Assembly: GCF_020509005.1 (NCBI RefSeq)
Contig: NC_063013.1
Location: forward strand, 5,828,001-5,892,000
Length of the DNA: 64,000 nucleotides
From: Fulvia fulva
Lineage: Eukaryota; Ascomycota; Dothideomycetes; Mycosphaerellales; Mycosphaerellaceae
Reading direction: 5' to 3'
This document shows positions 9,886 through 21,745 of the stretch, in pieces (within the stretch, counting starts at the first letter, position 1; every line of letters begins with the position of its first letter). Below the pieces are notes generated by a model, which had not been told where the DNA came from, did not search any database, and saw only the letters and a list, made by a program, of their open reading frames with translations. The position numbers and the translations under genes are program-made.

Positions 9886-12800
9886 GATGAAACTGGCTAC
9901 CAGCAGTGCGGTCAGTAAAGATTGTGTGGGAGGAAGAAGAGTCCAGGTGAGAGCTCTGAGGGATCTCCCAGTCCGATGTGTTGGTGAAGAGCAGCAGCGG
10001 CGGGTTACCACGCTCCCGGAACATTGGGCCAGGTAGCGCGCGTGAAGCAAGGGAGACTTACAAGACGGCAGCAAGAAATTGCCGCGCGGTGAAGAAATGG
10101 ATCAGAAGGGTGCTCGCTCAGCAGCAGCGTCAGGTGTTTGCGGGCGGCGTGCAGCAACGTGCAGCGCAGCGAGATGCAGTCGGAGGAGGAGGAGGGTGAC
10201 ACCTTGCGCGTCCTCGGTCCAGATGGCGATGGTGGTCTGCGGGCGGAGCAGCTTTGAAGGAGCGCGGGTGGGCGGGCGAAGCGAAGCGACTTCCCAAAGG
10301 CCAGGTCCGGGTGCTTCGGGGGGGGCAGGTAGTGCTTGACGAAGGTACTAAGGAAAGCTCGAGCGGGACCACATCGAGTGTTAACATGAACAAGCGCTCC
10401 GACCACAGGCTGCAACGAAGAAAGACGCTGACCAGCTCACAGCTCTGGCGCTGGGAGAGAGCTGGGCGGGCAGCGCAAGATGAGGAGTTCGCGAGAGGGA
10501 CGGCAGCGACTTTGGGCGGGTGGACGCTCAGACCAGCTCTCCGTCTCGGGAACTACCCTCCATTGACGCTAGCTAGGCGGCAGAAGGTGGAGACGGCCAT
10601 CCCTGCAAGTTGCAACGTACCAAGGATCTGCTCCTCGCGCGATGCCTTGTTCAGCAGCTCTGCGCGCATCACCACGATCAACGAGATTATTGCGGGCAAG
10701 AGCGGCAGCCATCTCTCGCCAGCATCACCTGTTGTCATCTGCTGGCTGGAAGAGACCTCGACTGTCACTGTGCTGCTGCCATGGATACGATGTCAATAAG
10801 CGCAACCTTGCGTGACCCGTCCTGCTGGATCTCGCCGAGTCATACATTTCTCGCAGTCGCTGCTGAAACACCATGGCAGACGGTCGGGTATCGTCACCCG
10901 CGCACAATCCGCTATCTGACGGTCTGGGACGTGCCGCACGGACTGTTCAGTGTGGTTGGTCGTGGGCGCGCCTCTGCCCAAAGCTCCCTCGCAGGCTCGC
11001 AGCTCACAGTTCACAGCATCGTCACTTGCTCAGCTCATCACAGCCACCGCGAGCTCTGTTGGCTCCGCTTGGGTCTCATTTCACCCAAACCTCTTCCCCT
11101 CCCACCTGCTCGGGACCGACGACTGGCAGCCGCGTGAACGCCTCGCCGTATCTCTGAGTTGCTGCGGTACCAAGAGCCCGACCAGCAGTGCACAGATTAA
11201 TAACATTGAGATCGAAGATGGCACCAGCCTGCCGGAAGCTGCACACTCTTTGTGCTTGATTCTGGCTGCCAGTCGGACATTTTGCAGGTAGCATACAAGC
11301 AAGTGTACATGAGGACGGTGGATCGCCATGCTCCGTACCATTGCGTCCATCTCCCGTCGCGCCTTGCCCTGCACTCCTTTGTGCTTGATCCTTGCCATTC
11401 TGAGCAGATTGCTGCAGGCTTGACCCTGATGTCCCGACCTTCACAGCAATAATATACTCTGCTGTGCTGACCAGCAGCGACGTAGTTCATTTTAAGGCAC
11501 GCGACAGAGCACTGGCAAATACTGTTACGCACGTACGCATTCGCTATTTCGCTTGTAGATTGGCCACATCCGGCAATTCTGAGAGTCCTTGGGCATTAAG
11601 GTCTGACATGGCCGTAAGAACTTCAAGATTCTTAAGGGCTAATCTTTGTGCTCGAGGACAACGAATTTTATTAGGCCCCCCAACCCCCCAAGGGGGGCTC
11701 AAAAAGCATAGGGTACGAGGTCTTGCAATTCAATCTACATCCCTCAAATCTAATCTCATTTTGAGTGCGCCATTATTGAGGAAATTGTTTGTGAAGTTGG
11801 TCACTTCAGCTAGATTCAAGCAAGAGCCGTACCAGCGAGAAAGCAAACCCGTACGAGCGAAATAGTATTTGCCCAGAGCACTCACCGTCGAGCTCGAGAG
11901 CGTAGAGACCAACGGCTGCTCATCTCAGCCTCGTGCTGATTGAGAAGTCAATCTCGAAATCGTGCACGCCTCCAGTTACAGCTTGGTACTGTGTCGCCGA
12001 GAGGCGTTCGTCGCGTGCGACTCAGCATGCAACTGGTTGGAAGCTTGACAAACCGCTCGCCTCCGTTGACTGATATGCCTTGGTCTTGGACCTGTCAAAA
12101 GGTGGATCGCTGCATGAAATACTGCAATGATCCACCGCTGGCGGCCAGCACAACACTCCGCCTTCCGTTTCCACATCGCCAGCAAAGCGCCGCGAAAAGC
12201 GCACAAACACTTCTCTGCCATCCAAATCCGACCCCCGGTGACTATCGTCTTCACCTGCCTTCGGGGCGCCATGAGTTTCACAGCCGGCTCGGTAAGAACG
12301 ACGAGGTCAGGCAAGCCTCCGAACCGAGAACATCAACCCTGTCAGATCCGTACCAACACACCGGTGCATCCGACTTACGTCCATCTGCCTCCAAAGAGTT
12401 CCCTGAGGACCGAGATAAACGCAGAACAAGGATGCAGTGTTTCTCTTCGTGTTACACGACAGGCGGTATGAAGCTCTTTTCGACGCCACTGTGTACGCTC
12501 CTCGCCCGGAAAGGCCATCAAAGCGTTCTCGGTCGAAACAACTCAACAACGAACCAACGATTTCTCTGCATGATCACGAGATGTGGCTTCAAGGCCTGTC
12601 GCAGGGAAGAACAACAACGAGAATGCTCTCGACGCCATAAATGCTACATTGCCTCCTTCACCTGTATGCAGTAGTAAGCCGAAGCCAGCCTGCACATGAG
12701 CGCTTTGGATGACGCAGCTTCTGAAGGAGACCGAGTCAATTCTGCTCCTTCACTTTGATGATGAAGCTGCCGAATCACAACGTTTGTGATGTGCTGGCAT

Positions 12801-13380
12801 GCACGACTCGAGGGAGCCGACTTTGGAGGCCCATGACATATCGCGCGTGGCCTTGGTCCTACATGCACACCCCGCCCACTGTCACTCAAGGGACGAAGTC
12901 CGAGAACGACATTGCCTCGCAGGTGAAGCATGAAACTTGATCTTCACAAACGCTTAGGAAGATGAGATGCTGGAGACATGTTTTCGTTTCGTTCGTTCGT
13001 GGGTAAGCTAATATAACATGGCAGGAAGCGGGAGAGAGAGCGAAATCGCAACACAGTAGTCCTCACCCATCCGATCCAGTAGGTGTCGCTGCTCGAACTT
13101 TTGGCAACAAGCTACCGCCTCACTGCCGCCGTCGTAAGAGCAACATGTGCTTCGCATATCTCACCCTCCTTTGCACAAAGTCGAAGCAGGTCCCGGAGAA
13201 TGTGCCCAGACGACCTTCATTACCGCCCTGGAATGCGGAATATACCCACCCAAGCCAAAGGCACGAAACACCCGCTTTTGACGCCGTTTGACGCCGTGTG
13301 TCCCACATCCGCACGATGAAAAATTTCATCTTAACAATGTCATGACTGGTACATGTCCGTTCGTCTCGTTCGTCCCGTGT
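9886..13380. other. 3.5-kb gene-poor region upstream of veA
   Basis: I find no convincing gene. The right part of veA's leader and promoter lies here; long leaders are usual for velvet genes. Plus-strand ORFs around 10,250-10,800, 10,610-11,140 and 11,940-12,670 begin at non-ATG codons or have compositions unlike the real genes. A stretch at 12,419-12,640 (containing HDRRYEALFDATVYAPRP) looks somewhat coding-like and could be an exon or relic, but no start or splice sites connect it. A compositionally odd segment lies at 11,560-11,900. Confidence 0.45.
11672..11703. repeat. GC-cluster hairpin (cccccc aa gggggg)
   Basis: Runs ggccccccaa and ccccccaagggggg form a short perfect palindrome inside an AT-rich stretch. 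Such clusters are common in fungal mitochondrial intergenic DNA. A nuclear mitochondrial insertion is possible but not shown. Confidence 0.5.
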
Positions 13381-16300
13381 TTAAGCAGTCATCTCCAGGG
13401 CTGGGCGACTGGTCTCGAGAGTGTTAATTTTCTGCTGCGAGACATGTTGCATTCCCGCTCGTAGCACAATCGACGAGGTTATGGCGAAGAGTGGCATCTG
13501 TTGGTAAAGTCAGTCTTGTACAGGCTACAAGGTTGTGATCCGTGGTGCTCGCAACTTACCCAGAGCCACAAAGGCGGATCTTCAGATTCGGTCTTGTTCG
13601 GCGCGCTTAAGGCAACGCCGCTCAGCTGGTCGGACATCGCGGCAAGCTTCTCATCAGCCACTACGACTGCATGCTCGGGCTCTGTTTCCACACATTCTGG
13701 CCAAAGAGACTGCTCTTGCGATGGGGTGATCATCGGTACCGGCGCCGACTCCTCGGTGGAGGCTGACGGTCTGACCGAGACATGGCTTGCTGTCTGCTGT
13801 GCTGCAAGAGACGGAATTCCCGATGCCTTCGCGAGATCCAAAGAGCCGAAGACTCGCGATCCAGTCGGACGGACTTGTGACTGGACACGCGATGTACGCA
13901 ACGGAGCACTCTCGCAAGAGCTACATTTAGGTGTGGCCAGCGAAACGCGCCACGTCAATGTTTCTGCGCGTCTAGAATGCTGCCGAGAAGCTGCCCTATT
14001 ATCACTCGAACCACGGTCTTGAGTTTGCCTGGTATCATTGATCGCGATCCCTCGATGATGAGCTGAGTAGCCCTGCTGGAAACCAGTGTCGGCGCGGCCC
14101 ACCCTCTGCTGCATATAGGTAGCGGCATTCTGCTGAGCAAACGTCTGCCACGCCTCAGACTGACCGTATTGCTGCTCCGAGAGTTGCTTCAGGGCCATGA
14201 CCATGACATCTTCGTTGCTCTGCGTGTACTTGTACACTGGCTTATTGAACTGCTCAGGATAGCGAGGCTGACCATTCGGTGCCACCACAGTGACGAAGAC
14301 GGATCCCTGACGATTCGGAGGCGCCATAGCGCTTAAGCCTGTGGGCGACAGGAACGAAGTCTGAGCAATTTGATCACCAAAAGCGACCTGCATGCCTGGA
14401 ACGAATCCTTCTCCGAGGATAGCGACTTCGTTGCCACCAGCTACCGGTCCTTCACTAGGTATGGTCCTTGACACTTGTGGGAGTGGTGCTGGGCTTCCTT
14501 GATCTGGTCGAGCTTGGCCAACAAATATAGTCTGGGGACGAGGGTTTATGCTGTTTGTGGGGGTTTGAATGGGCTGTTGTCGAGCGTATGCTGCCATGTT
14601 GCCTCGGGAGTTCATGACAGGAGAGTTCGATCTGCTAGGCACGGCAGAGGATGGATGGGAGAAGTACGCCTGGTTTGCGGGTATCTGAGACAAATCTACC
14701 TCAGGTTGACTGAAGTTGAACGGACCACTCTCGTTGGGCGTCGGTGGTCCGCTGTTGTAATACTGTGCTGGCCCGTTGTTATTCGGTATCGTCATGTAGG
14801 ATTGATTCATCTGGTTCGGGAAGCCTCCATTTGATGGCGAGAACTGCGAGCCCATCGATATCGCGGAAGGCATATTCGAAGATGGTGGCTGACTCGTGTC
14901 AACTCTGGGGGTCATCGTCAATCCGCTTGGCACTTTACGATGGAAGGTCGATGACTTCCTCTTCTTGTTCGGGCCTGCTTGACCCGCGCTCGTGGGAGAT
15001 CCAGGTCTTGAAAGACTTGTCGGAGTCATCGTTGCTGACGTGGTCTGCGAATTGTAACCCGAACCAGGAAGCTGGTGTACGTGGCTGTGTGGATTATAGC
15101 CTGCGGGATAGGCAAGTGCTTGCAGATTGCCTGCTGACCTGGAGGCCGTGAATTGCGGAACGTGCTGTGTCATATCAACCATGGAATGGGACATCGGCAG
15201 CCCGTTTGGTAAGAACGCCGCGTTTTGGTAGAATCCTTCGCCTGGCACGGCGGTGGAGAAGCTCTGTGGATGCGTCTTGTGATCGTCTGTGATGAGGATG
15301 GAGTCGGACATCTGCTGTGCAACGACATGTCCCTGCTGATCCTTCAGGGTGAAGATGACCTGAAAGCCCTCCTTTTCGCTCTGATGCCTGCAGTAACACG
15401 CGATTCGCATTGCTGCAGTCACTTGAAGCGATCCTTCCGGCGGGATATACTGTTCGCTGTCCATCCCGTCTCGCAGCGGCTGCTGTGCTCCCTCGTATGG
15501 CTTGAATGGCAGGTATTCGTTCGAGTTGAACACCACGACTCGTTCCGTCTCATATCGCTCCCAATGCTGTTGTTCCTCTTCTCTTTTCGTCTTCTTCCTG
15601 CCAGCTCGCTTCCTCTCGCGTTGTATACAGTTACTGCATATCCTAACTTCTCCACCATTTGCAGGCTTGTCAGCCTCTTCCACGTTCTTAGGGTCATTCT
15701 TTTCCTCGTCGCTCGATTCTCTTGCTAGCTCTGCTCGTCTCTGAATCTCTTCGTTCGATGCTGACGCCGCCATTTGCAAAGCTTTCTGCCTGACTTCTGC
15801 GTTGTGCATGGCACTACTGCACACAAGCATAGTGTGTAACTCCAGGACTTTCGATCCATCGTATTCCTCCTTGGCCAGGAGCTTTGATTTGGCTATAGTA
15901 TGCAATGGCAGATGCAGATTCTCGACGCCGGGAGGAGGTTTCTCGAGCGTCATGACTACATTGATCTGTGTTTCGACTCTAGATTTGGTTGAGATTGGTG
16001 CAATATGTAACGGAGATCTGCCCGGACGCGCTCCTGTACCGCGAGCTGGGGCTGCTGGAGTACCATTAGCACCTGGTGACGGGGTGAAAGCGATGGCGCC
16101 AGGTGAAGCCAGGCTACTGTTGAAGTCGCCCGGCCAATTGGGATTCTGTGCAAGTGAAGGGTTCCAGTTGGGGTGATTGGCGAGGCCCTGGCTGTCCGAC
16201 GATGGCGTAGAGAAGATGGCATTAGGTGACGCCTGGCTAAACATCATGGTGTTCGTGGCTGGCGACTGGTCGCGTGAGCCTCCTATGGTGAACATGCCTG

Positions 16301-16889
16301 GGTTGATCGTCTCAACGGGGGAGTTCTCGAACTGCGCAGCGACATTCGCCCGCGGCATATTGACGTGCGCGTCCAGTGACATGGTGTCGTAGTCGGTTCG
16401 CTGGACCGGGCTCGACGCCGCGCTGTTGAACATGCTGCCGTCTCCATGACCGAGGCTGAGCTGATTCATGGGCTGAAATGGAGGATCGAAGCTTCGGACC
16501 TGCGAGATGTCGGGCAGCTGCATCTTCATGTCCTCCTGCTTGATCTGAGCATCCCTGTTGCCGATTTCGGTCACCGGATCTGAGATGGGACTCTCGCTCT
16601 CTGTCTTCCTCTTGCGCCTGCTCGATGTATCCGACGATGAGTCTTGGCTCGAGTTCTCTGAATGCGCGTGCGCGTGCGCGCCGGCTGCGGTGTCGGGTGC
16701 TGCTTTGGAGCTCAGCGGCATGGGCGAGTTCGCTGCGTATGCGTCCATGTTGGTGAACTGATCGAAGGCACTTTGGTTCGTGTAGGGCGAGTCGGAGAAC
16801 TGGAGATCGTCCAGCTGTGCGCCGGCGCCATTGGAGAAGGAGATGGAGTCCCAATCGATGCTGTCGGTCATGGTGGTGTTGCGGTCCAT
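13381..16889 (-). CDS. SPT23/MGA2-like IPT-domain transcription factor without ankyrin repeats
   Basis: Exon 1 runs 16889-13560 (1,110 codons). A canonical 62-nt intron follows (13559-13498, GTAAGT...CTGAC...AACAG), then exon 2 at 13497-13381, giving 1,148 residues. The N-terminus (MDRNTTMTDSIDWDSISF) is acidic and disordered. The SPT23/MGA2-type DNA-binding region runs from SRVETQINVVMTLEKPPPG through ICSNCIQRERKRAGRKKTKR to MRIACYCRHQSEKEGFQVIF. An IPT/TIG domain follows (IPSEGPVAGGNEVAILGEGF). Yeast homologues activate OLE1 and are ER-anchored precursors. The ankyrin repeats normally following the IPT domain are not visible. Splicing gives a short hydrophobic C-terminal stretch (LWLWMPLFAITSSIVL) that could be a membrane anchor; it is short for one. 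Unspliced reading ends at 13479 with a hydrophilic tail. Confidence 0.85.
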
Positions 16890-18482
16890 ACTGAGCTCCT
16901 GCAGTAGCTATCCCCGGCGCGGTATAGCACGCCCAGGGAGCCCGTGTGGGGAGAGTGATGCGTGGCCCTGCTGGTCGTGTACGCGTGATGAGTGATGTGC
17001 CGTCGCCTTTGGCAGGGCGGAAGAAAGCGTCAAGCCACAGCAACGCTCACCAGGCTTCTAACGGCGGCATAGCATAGCGAGTGTAAGTGGAGAAGCACGA
17101 GCGATGGCGGCCGGGGCTCGGTGGAGTGTGAAGCTGAGCATGTACACGCGCGAGGGCGGTGGTAAGAGGTAGTATACACGGGAGTGGTCGAGGACAAGGT
17201 AGCGTGCTCGTAGTCCAGCCGTGCCAGCCAACTTGCTGACGGCCTACTAGTTCTAGTGGGGTAGTACTTCGTGACCTGGATGCGAAGCTTGCCTCCCTGT
17301 AGGCCTCCATACAGCAAGTGTCATCAGATACTCGAGCAGGAGAGCAAAGCATCTCGCCGCTGGGTCTGGGTCTGGGTCTGCTGTGGAGTGGACTACATAG
17401 TCTATCCAGGTGATCCGTATCCCGCATTGGGGTCCCTCGGTCTGTGCAACGATGCGACTAGCTAGAAGCACATCTCCGGCGAACGACACAGTCACATCGT
17501 CCTCAGGCTGCCACAGCCACATGGACTCGCACGAGCCCATTCACTCGGCGCCGTTCACGCTTGTCAGCCATATGCTGCCGCCACAGCTGCAGCACGACGG
17601 CAGCGACCCGAAGCCAAGGCGGGCAGCATAGGCGCAGCAGGACTCGAGACAGAGGGTCTGCAGCACCCCTGTAGCCTGTAGCCTACGCACTCATCCACGC
17701 GCCATCTCCCGTCGAAGCCGGTGCCGCACAGTCAAGGATCTGGAGAGAATCCAGGAAACAGCCACTCAGCAGTTGCCTCTGTCCAGTAGTCAGCCTCTGC
17801 AAAGCAAAACGTCTCCGCAAGATCATCTGAGCATTCGGCATCTCGACTGCTCTCAGACTCTCAGTGGGTTAGTGTCGGCCCGTCTGTGCCGTCTTGACCG
17901 CAGCAGGGATGGAGTGCTCGCACGTTCACCAAATGCTTCTGACAAAAAAGGTGGCCCCTGCGCTTCCAATGGCGACAGTGATGAGAGCCTGCTGTGTGAT
18001 GTTACGTGACACTACTGGAAGAGCCTTCCTTGCACAGCTCGCCAAGACAATGCGATATCACCAACGCAGCAAGTATCGACACAGCCATGATCTCGAATAG
18101 GAATTCTGCGACGTTGCAAGCATTACGCCTGGCAGTAGCGAGAGTGCGAGACTGGCCGACAAAGGTCCGGAGGATGCCACATCTTGATACACTAAGACTG
18201 TAGGGTGCCATACCCAGGGGACATGTCACGTCTCAGTAGACAACTACTATCGTCGCAAGAAGCTAAGCTATGGGGCTACTATCAAGAAGACATGCGTTTA
18301 GTGGCCTATCAAGACGACTGCGATCGATCAGAATGGCGCTGCCGATTCTCTTTAGACGTCTATGATGGCCTAGTGGAAACACAAATCAACGTCGAGGAAA
18401 GGCAGCGCCTACACTTGTGGGATAGGCGATGCAAAGAATTCAGATATCAGACTACTCGTGTTGCTGCTCTTGGGACACCCTG
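16890..18482. other. gene-poor intergenic region
   Basis: It lies between the start of the SPT23-like gene and the 3' end of the GH35 pseudogene. It includes the former's promoter and a few gggtct steps near 17,360. Short ORFs on both strands are unsupported. Confidence 0.5.
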
Positions 18483-20506
18483 TCAGACACACTTCAAGCA
18501 GTCAGGATCTGGCTTGTTGAACCACTGCCTCTCCGCAAGACCAACTGCAGTCATAGTGCCATTTACCTGATCAGGCTCCAACTCCAGGACAATCACCTCG
18601 TTCGCTTCGCCAGGCTTGACCAATGTACCTGGGAGCTACAGCGACTGTTGTGGGCCCACGAGCCAGTATCGACCAAGATTGGAGCCATTGACGAAAACCT
18701 GACCCCTGACGCCGGCTGGTATCGACAAGAAAGGATCAAGAGCTGCTGGATCCGTGCAGTTCATGCCACTTGGTACTTTGAAAGTCCCATGATAGAATTG
18801 CGGCAACTGCCCTTTTGCATCCGATGCATTGTTGGAGTACGATGGCGCCTGTGTGGTGGACGGAAGCTCCGTCAAAGGAATTGTGTAATGGTTCCAGCGG
18901 GTCATCGTTTTGCTGCCAACAGTCACATTCCCAACAATACCCTTGTGCGGTTGTCTGAGGTAATCGGCGTATTTGTTGCCAGTAGAATAATAGTCCACCC
19001 GGCCCAAGCTCTCTATCAGCATACGGAGAGTATCCCCAGGCTTGAGGTCTACGCTGACGTTGTTGGGATGCTGATACTGACTGTCGATGATACCCACTCG
19101 AACATTGTTGACATACACCAGGACACGATCTCGAGGACGATCACCGGGGTGCAGGATGCCAGAAGAAGCCTCTGTTGCGGTGTGCTCGCACAAGATGAAA
19201 CCGTACGATTGTCCAAGCGCCTCCATCGGCACTGGGTAGTCCTTTGTCACTTTCGCGGGCAGAGAGTCGGCCAGAGACACCAGTGGCTCAAGTCTGATCT
19301 CAGGAACAGCCATCATTGGCACATTTGCTGGGGGCGCCGGTATACTTCCTTTCGGTACGTACTTTGCGATCGTATCTCGCATCGTCTGGTACAGTTCGGT
19401 TGTCCTGCCACTCTCATCGATAGACGCCTAGCAATCGTAGCTGGTGGTGAAGACCGTTGTCCGATTCTGCCACAACGCACCATTACTGAATCCGAAATTT
19501 GTACCTCCATGAACCATGTAGAAGCTGATGGATGCCGTCTCATTGCCGAGCACATAGTCAATACCCTTGACGAATTGCGTTACTGCTTGCGGGTCACGCT
19601 GCGTGCTATTGTGCGAGTTGTAGGAACCCCATTGATCAGGAGCATAAGTGTAGTACTCTCCATCGAGCAATGATCCGAGTTCGCTTGGGTCGGTGATGTA
19701 CAGACCTCGAGCCTTGAAACCGGATGATGGATCACCGTCAATCTCAGCGAGAACACCAGGGATTGAGCCGCCATCCAGTCTAAATTCAACTCCACCATCG
19801 TTGGTATACAGGGGAACGTCGAAGAGAGACTTGAGAATGTCGCGAAGAGCCGCGATACTGGGGATCTAAGGTCAGCACTCAGACACTTGGAGATATCCTC
19901 AAGGGACTACTCACTACTGATGGTTAGAGCCGAAGCTTCCATACTCGTTCTCAACCTGAACCATCAAGATGTTCCCACCCTTGCTAACCTGCAGATCACT
20001 CAACTGCTCAGCGAGCTTGGTAAGATAAATCTTCGAAGCGTTGAGATATGGCTCATTATAATCTCTGACCACCAGTCCAGGCACCTGGCTGAGCCACGGT
20101 GGAAAGCCTCCAAAGTCATGCTTGCCACAGATGTATGGCCCTGGTCGAAGCACGACATTCAACCCTTCCTCTTGGCAGTCTTGACGTAAGTCGCGATATC
20201 ATTTTCTGGCTGGTCGAAAGTCCACTCTCCAGGCGATGGTTCGAGGTGGTCCCAGAAAACATACGGAAAGATGGTGTTCAAACCCATGGCTTTGGCCTTC
20301 CTCAGTCGATCACGCCAGTATTGTGGAGGTATACGCTGGGGGTCCATCTGTCCGCCGATGATCTGGTATGGCTTGCCATGGAGGAGGATGGTGGTAGCGT
20401 TGTATGTGAAGGCTGGTGAGGCATCATCTCGAGCTGGAAGAATCGATGCAGCGGCGAATGCCCTTGTCAACGGCGTTGCTGCTATCAAAGATGTGGAGAA
20501 GTACAT
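18483..20506 (-). pseudogene. secreted GH35 beta-galactosidase, disabled by two stops and a frameshift
   Basis: Starting at ATG 20506 (MYFSTSLIAATPLTRAFA, signal-peptide-like), the sequence follows GH35 throughout: YQIIGGQMDPQRIPPQYW, RPGPYICGKHDFGG, VENEYGSFGSN (acid/base Glu), LDGEYYTYAPDQWGSY (likely nucleophile Glu), YMVHGGTNFGF and GQVFVNGSNLGRYWLVGPQ. One canonical intron with donor GTGAGT is near 19,913-19,865. Breaks: a one-base frameshift near 20,160-20,170 (AKRKG then stop, while the -GLNVVLRPG frame continues); TAG at 19,430-19,428 after TTSYDC; TAG at 18,638-18,636 within QQSL*LPGTL. Homology resumes after each and ends near 18,483. Both stops could be CAG to TAG, the RIP-type change. 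Sequencing error is the alternative for the frameshift. Confidence 0.85.
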
Positions 20507-20819
20507 CCTGCCAATGCGCTGTCCACGAAGCTTCACGGCGAGATCTTGGCTTGCTTATACATATCTGCACGTCAGTGTGTTCGTCATGGTAGTATGCACT
20601 TGGCCTGATCTGCCAACAATAGGCACTGCAGCATAACAAGGTATCATGGTGTGCGCGTAGAGTGTAATAAAAGCGTTGCAAGTTGCAACACAGGGAGGCA
20701 TTTGCCGGCGGGGTGTTGCTTTCGTGAAAGTGGAGCCACGACGAGCGAGGGTCATGATGCTGGAGATCGACATGGAAATCTGCCTAATGTCAACGAGCTC
20801 TTCGTCTTCTCCAAATAGC
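20507..20819. other. intergenic between SDR 3' end and GH35 start
   Basis: About 310 bp contain the GH35 promoter and the SDR 3' flank. No gene or repeat is seen. Confidence 0.6.
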
Positions 20820-21745
20820 TTATCGCGCAAGATAACCACCATCTATAGGCAGATTGACTCCGGTCATCCATTGTGCATCATCGCTGGCCAGAAAAACATA
20901 TGCCTTGGCAATATCTTCAGGATTGCCTACGCGGCCCCAAGGATGCATTTCCTCCAACTGGCTCGTGATGTCTTTGTCTGCGAAGAGCAGATCCGTCATA
21001 TGCGTTCGGATATATCCAGGGTTGACCGAATTGACATGTATCCTATGCTGCGCACAATCCAAAGCCGCTGCCTTGGTCAAGTTCGATACTGCTCCCTTTG
21101 ATGTGCCTGGGCAAAGATTCATCAGCTCAACATGCTCACCATTCATGACGGCTTGTACTCACAGTATGCTGGTGCAGCAGGTGTGCCCACCAGGCCATAG
21201 ACTGAAGCAGCATTCAAGATCCATCCTCGGTCGCCGTTCGCTAATGGTTCCTGCTGCATCATCTGCTTCGCCGCATACTTGACGCCATAGAACACGCCAT
21301 CGACGTTCGCGGCCATAGTCTTCTTGTATACCTCCAGGTCGGCATCCCATATTGGATTGGGCACTCTGGTCTCCAAAGCAAATCCTGCGTTGTTAACCTA
21401 CAAATAGTCAGATTAAGGTGAGCCTCAACTGTCTTTTTTGCGATGTATCACCATAATATCCAAGCGCCCATATTCTTTCACTGCAGCTGCCACAGCCGCT
21501 TCCACTGACTTCGGATCTGTCACATCGCAGTGTACGTATGCAGCTGGAAATCCATCTTTTTGTAAACGCTCGTGCGTGGGTTCGTTTGCTTCGTCCGAGG
21601 GGGCGTTTTCTCTCCAAGTATCCTCCGTTATGTCTGAGCAGACAATTTTAGCGCCTTCACGTGCATATGCAAAGGCTGTAGCTCTTCCTATTCCAGAAGA
21701 CGAGCCTGTGATGAGTGCTACACGATCTTGCAAGCGACCTGGCAT
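20820..21745 (-). CDS. classical short-chain dehydrogenase/reductase (SDR)
   Basis: Three exons, 21745-21452, 21397-21163 and 21106-20820, are joined by introns of 54 and 56 nt (GTGATA...TTTGTAG; GTGAGT...GCCCAG), giving 271 residues, normal for the family. The Rossmann motif TGSSSGIG is at residues 13-20 and NNAG at 100-103, the latter restored by splicing. Catalytic Ser163 (NAASVYG), Tyr176 and Lys180 (YCTSK, restored by intron 2) are present, as is Asn129. The end is the usual MTGVNLPIDGGYLAR. It is an NAD(P)-dependent oxidoreductase with unknown substrate; no signal peptide. It lies 313 bp from the GH35 pseudogene in the same orientation. All active-site residues are intact. Confidence 0.93.

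Noticed and set aside
10254..11137. Overlapping plus-strand ORFs upstream of veA
   Set aside because: Non-ATG starts, arginine-rich shadow composition and mutual overlap; more likely veA leader DNA.
11940..12674. 244-codon plus-strand ORF in the veA upstream region
   Set aside because: It starts at a non-ATG codon, shows no domain, and competing frames look equally plausible. Part of it (12,419-12,640) may be an exon or relic but cannot be supported.
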